A stretch of 64,000 nucleotides of DNA. It comes from Allantophomopsis cytisporea. Taxonomy: Eukaryota > Ascomycota > Leotiomycetes > Phacidiales > Phacidiaceae. Both the position numbers and the translations under genes were made by a program. The notes under the pieces are model-generated. The model saw only the letters and a list, made by a program, of their open reading frames with translations, made no database searches and had not been told where the DNA came from. Shown in pieces: positions 59,385 through 64,000 of this stretch (position 1 is the first letter of the stretch; every line of letters starts with the position of its first letter). The stretch lies in contig CP103033.1 in NCBI GenBank assembly GCA_024752435.1, forward strand, positions 1,178,001 through 1,242,000, read 5' to 3'.

Positions 59385-60654
59385 GAGGGATATATAATGA
59401 TTTTACTTTGTTTGGGATGGGGAGGGGTGGGCTTATGGTATAGAGGTGGGGTGAGGTGGAGTGGGCTGTGTAGCATGTGATGAGATGCCCCTTGAGGGGG
59501 TTTTTAGTTGTAGAATTTTTATCCTCCTTGGTTATAATTTGGATGTCGTAATTTCGTACTTGTGAGTGGTGAATTTGATGTTTGTGATCGTCGAACTGGT
59601 TGCATCTTCTGATATTGTTTCATTTGACTTTCAACTTAAATCTTTCCTGAGATTTCTTTGCAATTTCGTTGTCTGCTTTGAGACCATACTCACTAAACAT
59701 CTGCTTTTTATAACCTTTATAAAATAGAAATACATTGCTAGCCTCTTGCTTGGTACTCTTGAAAGGTAATGTATATCTTGTCAGCTACGTAACGATAGTG
59801 ATCGACGACGTTTGAGCAATTTCGGTGAGATTATATACGGTGACGATGAAGACTCTTGACATGAGCGTTTCGCAACTACAACTGTATGGTTACAAAGCAG
59901 TTTGACTTCCGAACGGTAGTGTCTGTGTAAGTGGAAAGGAATTGTCGTAGAATCTTGTGCTCTTATAGATTCGTTGATAGACGTTGGTTTCTGCGCTAGT
60001 AGGCGTTTAAGGAAGAGTGATAGGGTCTGAGTTTATGGTGATTTGTTTGATGACGGCGGGTAGTAGGCAGTGGCTGGAGGATTTAACTGATGTGAGGCTG
60101 TTAGTTCTAGGGGGTTTTACGAGCTACTAGCATGATGTTGTGTATATATGAGAATGATTACCGTATACTTCTTACTATAAACTTATATACTAAACATTGG
60201 GATAAGACTGCTCAGACTTGGAAGAATAACTTAATATTGTCTGTCATTTAGAGCTATAGTTTCATCAAGAATTACACAATTATCGAGAGCCATGGATTCG
60301 TGGATGTTGAACATGAGTTTGATTCAATATATCCTCCATACGACCCTTTTAGTTTCACTTGCATAGCTATATCACGATACCTTGAGGCTCTGAGACTTGG
60401 AGAAGAGTTGTGAAAATTGGCTCAACCATTTAGAGAATAAAGTCTCAACTTTATTATGTTTCTGAAACTATCATCCTGGAGCTTTCTTGGCTGCCCACCT
60501 CTGAGAACAATGAAGTGAAAATCCTCAAGCGCAGCTTGTGCCGTTCAGAGACGATCCGCCTTATCGTCTCCTGGAAATGTCATCAAACTCGCTTTTTCAA
60601 AATTGACGCGCACTCCCTCGCGCCGCTCCTCCTCAGTTCACTTTTGAAGCGCTA
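59385..60654. other. AT-rich intergenic region
   Basis: No gene is recognised. Confidence 0.5.
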
Positions 60655-60954
60655 CTATAGTCTATATAGAAGCTGAGTATTTATGACGAGGACAGGTGAA
60701 TTCTGCTTGTCATTATCAGTACAAGAAAGTAGAATGAGACCTGATAATAAAGTTGGATATTTATTGTTAACGTCGAAGCACCGCAATAAGTTCGATAACC
60801 CATTACTAGGCCCAGGTACTGGAATGGCAATAACAGAATCCTTCTTCAATTCTTCCTGCAAAACGTTTTGAAATTTGCTTGGTCGTTCGTCAGCGTTGAC
60901 TGGCTTTGGTACTGGCCTCTGGTATGGGAGATCCTCGTATAAAATAGTCGTCAT
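60655..60954 (-). CDS. Tentative small ORF
   Basis: A 99-codon frame with a polar, coding-like N-terminal half (MTTILYEDLPYQRPVPKPVN, then RPSKFQNVLQEELKKDSVIA) and a less convincing C-terminal half. There might be an intron or a truncation. No family is recognised and expression is unproven. Confidence 0.2.
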   Translation of the reverse strand: MTTILYEDLPYQRPVPKPVNADERPSKFQNVLQEELKKDSVIAIPVPGPSNGLSNLLRCFDVNNKYPTLLSGLILLSCTDNDKQNSPVLVINTQLLYRL

Positions 60955-62685
60955 AGCTGAGCTTCTATGAAATGTATAGGTGTAAATAGTAAGCAGCTTG
61001 TATTCTCATCAGGGTTCGATATTCTCGAGATATCAGCCCGACAGACTACAGTTCAGTACAGTGTGCTTTTGTGATATGTTAATGCATCGAAGGTATCTTT
61101 AATGGACAGAGTATTTGGTTGTCGTTATCGGGTAGTAGCGCTATCTGTATTTGTGTCGAAATATACAAAGCATGTTTACCTATAACGATGAATGCTTTTT
61201 CAAGTATGGTGATCTGAATTTGATCAGATGCTTGTGCGATAAGCTAACATTCGTTCGATTCTTTTGCTTGAAAGTTTTAGAGTGAGCAGTGTGCTAATAT
61301 AAACTTCTAAATTGTATTAGAGATAGAACTCAAGTCGCTTCAATATCAAATAGCCACTCTTGATTTGAGGCGTTCATCGGAGACTAGCTTTAGAAAATTA
61401 GTCACCGAAATCGTTTCGAGAAATCTGGAATAAAGGCTGTGATCGTTGGCTCAGAGGAACAGCTGGAATTTGAATGGTAACTATCAGATATATATTGTAT
61501 AGCTGGACCTTAAAATATTGACTGACGCACTGCAAATAACTGAGTCCCCCTTTCAATCTCTATGTTATTTCAAGGGACGCGATCACTTGATGATAAATAT
61601 TAACTGTAGAGGCTCTAAAGATTTGAATAAAACGGAGTTTAATAAGCTATAGTAGACATCTATCGATATACATTGAAGTTACTCTCGTGAATGACCACGA
61701 TAAGGGCAAATAATGGTGATAGATTGGCTGAAGATAGCGTAGTTTTTGAAAGACATCGCACAGCCATAATAAGCAGTCATTACAAGTTGGGATTTGATAT
61801 CACCGAATATATACCCCTGAAACTGGTTGCCTTCAAAAGATCTCCTCACTCAAACTTTCGTGGTAGACTAACAGAACAAAATCATGGAATAATTATTAAG
61901 AGCTGTTGTGTAGTACTTGAAAATCGGGGTCATCGAGGGGGATAGGACCAAGAGCTACACAAATTATTGAGAACGGTAGCTTGCTGGAAGCTGTAGTCTT
62001 ATTCGAAGTTTCGAAGTCTCTCGGAGCTATAAAGTACTTTATATCTACAAATGCCTAGAGTGGTGCTCCGTCATATTCGACGGAAAGTATCTGAGATTGC
62101 ATTCGTATAAAATTAATATATTCATTGATTCCGCTATCTTAAGAATACACTTGTAAACCGTCTATGTCTAGCAACTCGCGAACAGGACGTCGATGCGGAT
62201 GCTAATAGAATGTACAACTAAATCTTGTTGTAAATAATTGCTTAGGTAAAATCAAAGAAAATCCCCCTTTGAATCTCTCCTAGCATTTCTATGTTCGAGT
62301 TGTTCTACGCTGTCTCCTCACTGATTTGTTCTTGTAATCCTATGGTGGAAAACAAACACTATTATGCGCAATGCGCAAGCGTTGGATTGGTGATGACGCA
62401 GTAGAGAAGGATCTAGGGACAATCGCGAAACGAAGTGCCACGAGAACATAATCAGCCCTATTGGTTATTCTTTGCATCCTTTGATGCTTCGATATTGTTA
62501 AGGATTGTTATTCGTCATGCTAGTTCTCAATGATCAACCTGGAAATAGAAGCTCAACAAGGAATGATCCCAAACGCACCGTTCCGTTCGCTTACGACGGA
62601 AGAGACCAAACTTAACTTGGGATCTTCAGGGCATCGCATCTCATCGAATCTCATCAGCGGTACATTAGCCACCGACGATTCCAGA

Positions 62686-62708
62686 CTCGACTGAGACTGA
62701 GACTGAGC
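62686..62708. repeat. GACTGA tandem repeat
   Basis: Three to four ACTGAG-type 6-bp units. Confidence 0.75.
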
Positions 62709-62765
62709 CTCAGCTCCAGCCTACCTTACTTACGGACTTACCTACGTTGTTAGTCTTGTCGTTAC

Positions 62766-62794
62766 TCAGCTCAGCTCAGCTCAGCTCACCTCAC
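62766..62794. repeat. (CAGCT)n microsatellite
   Basis: About five CAGCT units followed by CACCT variants. Confidence 0.8.
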
Positions 62795-63529
62795 CTGCAG
62801 TATTAAGTAACACAATGCTCTCGTGCCATCTACACGTGTACCCACCAACAAACCTTACCTTATCTCAAGCCCCACGTCAAAAAGCAGCCCAACCTCACTT
62901 CAACCAGACAATATCCCTTCATATACAAAAATCCTACATATATTGACCCTTTGATTGCTGACTTGAACATTTCCGGAAGAATTCTAAATTCGGTATATAG
63001 CCGTCCGATCCATGCTAATTGGTCTATGGCTAGCTCTCTGACCACTTACATGGTGAAACGTCGACTGTGTCCCACACGCATGACAATTCTCCCGCACAAG
63101 CACCTTCAAGTCGCACCTTGCGGCCCGAGTTGCGCACGTCGAGGGTTGAGCTGTACCTGGCGCTACACCACTGGTGGATTTCACCATGGATCGATTCGTT
63201 ACCTAGCATTCTTTTTATGGCTGTGGGAGTATACTACTTGCTACTTGCGACGATAGGTAGGGCTTGGGTTGGGAGCTGGTTGTGCGTCATGTATGTTTGT
63301 TGTGTGTGTTGGTAAGGCCATACAACCCAATTCTATTCCTTTTTGTCTTTCCGTCACCCTTATATTGCTTGGAGAGTTCGTCTCTTCTTTCCGCTCCTTT
63401 TCCTTGTCTTGTAGAATTGTATATACAATACATTCACAAATACTCGTGAAGAGAAACGACTCTCGCCATTGCAATAGCGAGCTACCTACGAAACAAACGT
63501 CAGGTAGAATACCATAATTCGCAGCCACA

Positions 63530-64000
63530 ATGGATGCCATGAAGGGCGTCGCTGCGCTCTTCGAGCAGATGCACGATAATATTAGCGCTATCCACAGCGT
63601 CATCAAGAACCTGACCGATACTTCGCATCATGACGAGGCCATGAGTGCACTCGAGCAACAGCGTCAGAAATGGGTGGAGGAGAACAAGATACTACATGAG
63701 AAGGAGGACGAGGAGATCGCGAGAAGAAGAGCAGAGGAGGACGAACAGAGAAGAAAGGAGAGAGAGGGTAGACACTCAGATTTCCATGGAAAGATTGATG
63801 GAGAGATGAGTAAGCTTGAAGAAGAGGCAGCTCAAAGATACGATGAGCATCAGAATGCATTGGCAGAATTACAAGCCAAGAGAAAGGTATGTGACCAATG
63901 TCCTTCAAACCAACCCTAGTCAATTGGGATATGCGCAGGTATTAATGTGTTCCCCAACAGGCTATCAATGATCAGATCGACGCCGAACTCAAACGCTCTT
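63530..64000 (+). CDS. Coiled-coil protein, 5' part (cut by window edge)
   Basis: Exon 1 is 63530-63886 (119 codons) and an intron runs 63887-63960 (GTATGT donor, CAACAG acceptor, phase 0). The frame continues from 63961 (AINDQIDAELKR) to the end of the window. The start MDAMKGVAALFEQMHDNISA follows CACA. The protein is very rich in Glu, Lys and Arg with a heptad-like pattern (QQRQKWVEENKILHEKEDEE, RRRAEEDEQRRKEREGR), so a long coiled coil is expected. The family is not recognisable from this part. The gene is incomplete only because the window ends. Confidence 0.7.

Larger units (their letters stand above)
60955..63529. other. AT-rich gene-poor region
   Basis: 2.6 kb without a supportable gene. 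Short tandem repeats occur near 62.7 kb. The last few hundred bases are likely promoter and leader of the coiled-coil gene. Confidence 0.5.

Noticed and set aside
1..64000. CRISPR arrays, insertion sequences, prokaryotic operons
   Set aside because: Direct repeats here are microsatellites without spacers and gene structure is clearly eukaryotic.

Overview
The window reads as nuclear DNA of a filamentous ascomycete. Genes lie on both strands and have short introns (about 45-70 nt, a few longer) with GTAAGT-like donors, CTAAC/CTGAT-like branch sites and CAG/TAG acceptors. There are no operons, and the gene set is typically fungal: Bbc1-type SH3 protein, Mrp51, EMC4, GPI-anchored and Ser/Thr-rich surface proteins, a Clr5/ankyrin relic and a terpene locus. 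The overall flavour is compatible with a leotiomycete-like plant-associated or saprotrophic fungus, but the species cannot be fixed from the sequence alone.

Left part (1-22.4 kb) is a gene-dense housekeeping block: a Bbc1 homologue (-), an Rtr1/RPAP2 CTD-phosphatase-like protein (+), ribosomal protein S17 (-), mitoribosomal Mrp51 (-), EMC4 (-) back to back with an AP-1/2 beta adaptin (+), a secreted protein with four Cys-Gly-Pro-Cys repeats (-), cytosolic aspartate aminotransferase (-) and a syntaxin-18/Ufe1 Qa-SNARE (-). Intergenic DNA here is rich in microsatellites.

The middle (22.4-38.7 kb) is gene-poor. It holds a stop-riddled coding relic (about 23.8-25.1 kb), an orphan 208-residue protein whose two introns switch the frame of its middle exon, an intron-containing tRNA-Arg(CCU), a GT25-like type II membrane protein with an altered acidic motif, a small GPI-anchored protein, a 4.4-kb stretch without a recognisable gene, and a mucin-like single-pass membrane protein.

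From 39 to 45 kb lies the most interesting part, a compact terpenoid locus. It has an AusD-like small-molecule methyltransferase (-), a HAD-class II terpene cyclase fusion of the drimane synthase (AstC-like) type with a DVDTT motif (-), and divergently a class I terpene synthase with intact DDSWE and NSE metal motifs (+). No P450, oxidoreductase or transporter was recognised next to them. A broken Clr5-domain/ankyrin gene (46.9-49.3 kb) and a spherulin-4-like secreted protein (50.4-51.2 kb) follow.

The right part (52-64 kb) returns to housekeeping: CCT1 (TCP-1 alpha, -) and cytosolic prolyl-tRNA synthetase (+) share a 369-bp promoter region. These are followed by a secreted or membrane protein of unknown function, about 4 kb of mostly AT-rich non-coding DNA, and the 5' end of a coiled-coil gene cut by the window edge.

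Exon coordinates were worked out by hand from splice signals, reading-frame continuity and family similarity. Family assignments rest on remembered motifs, not on a search.
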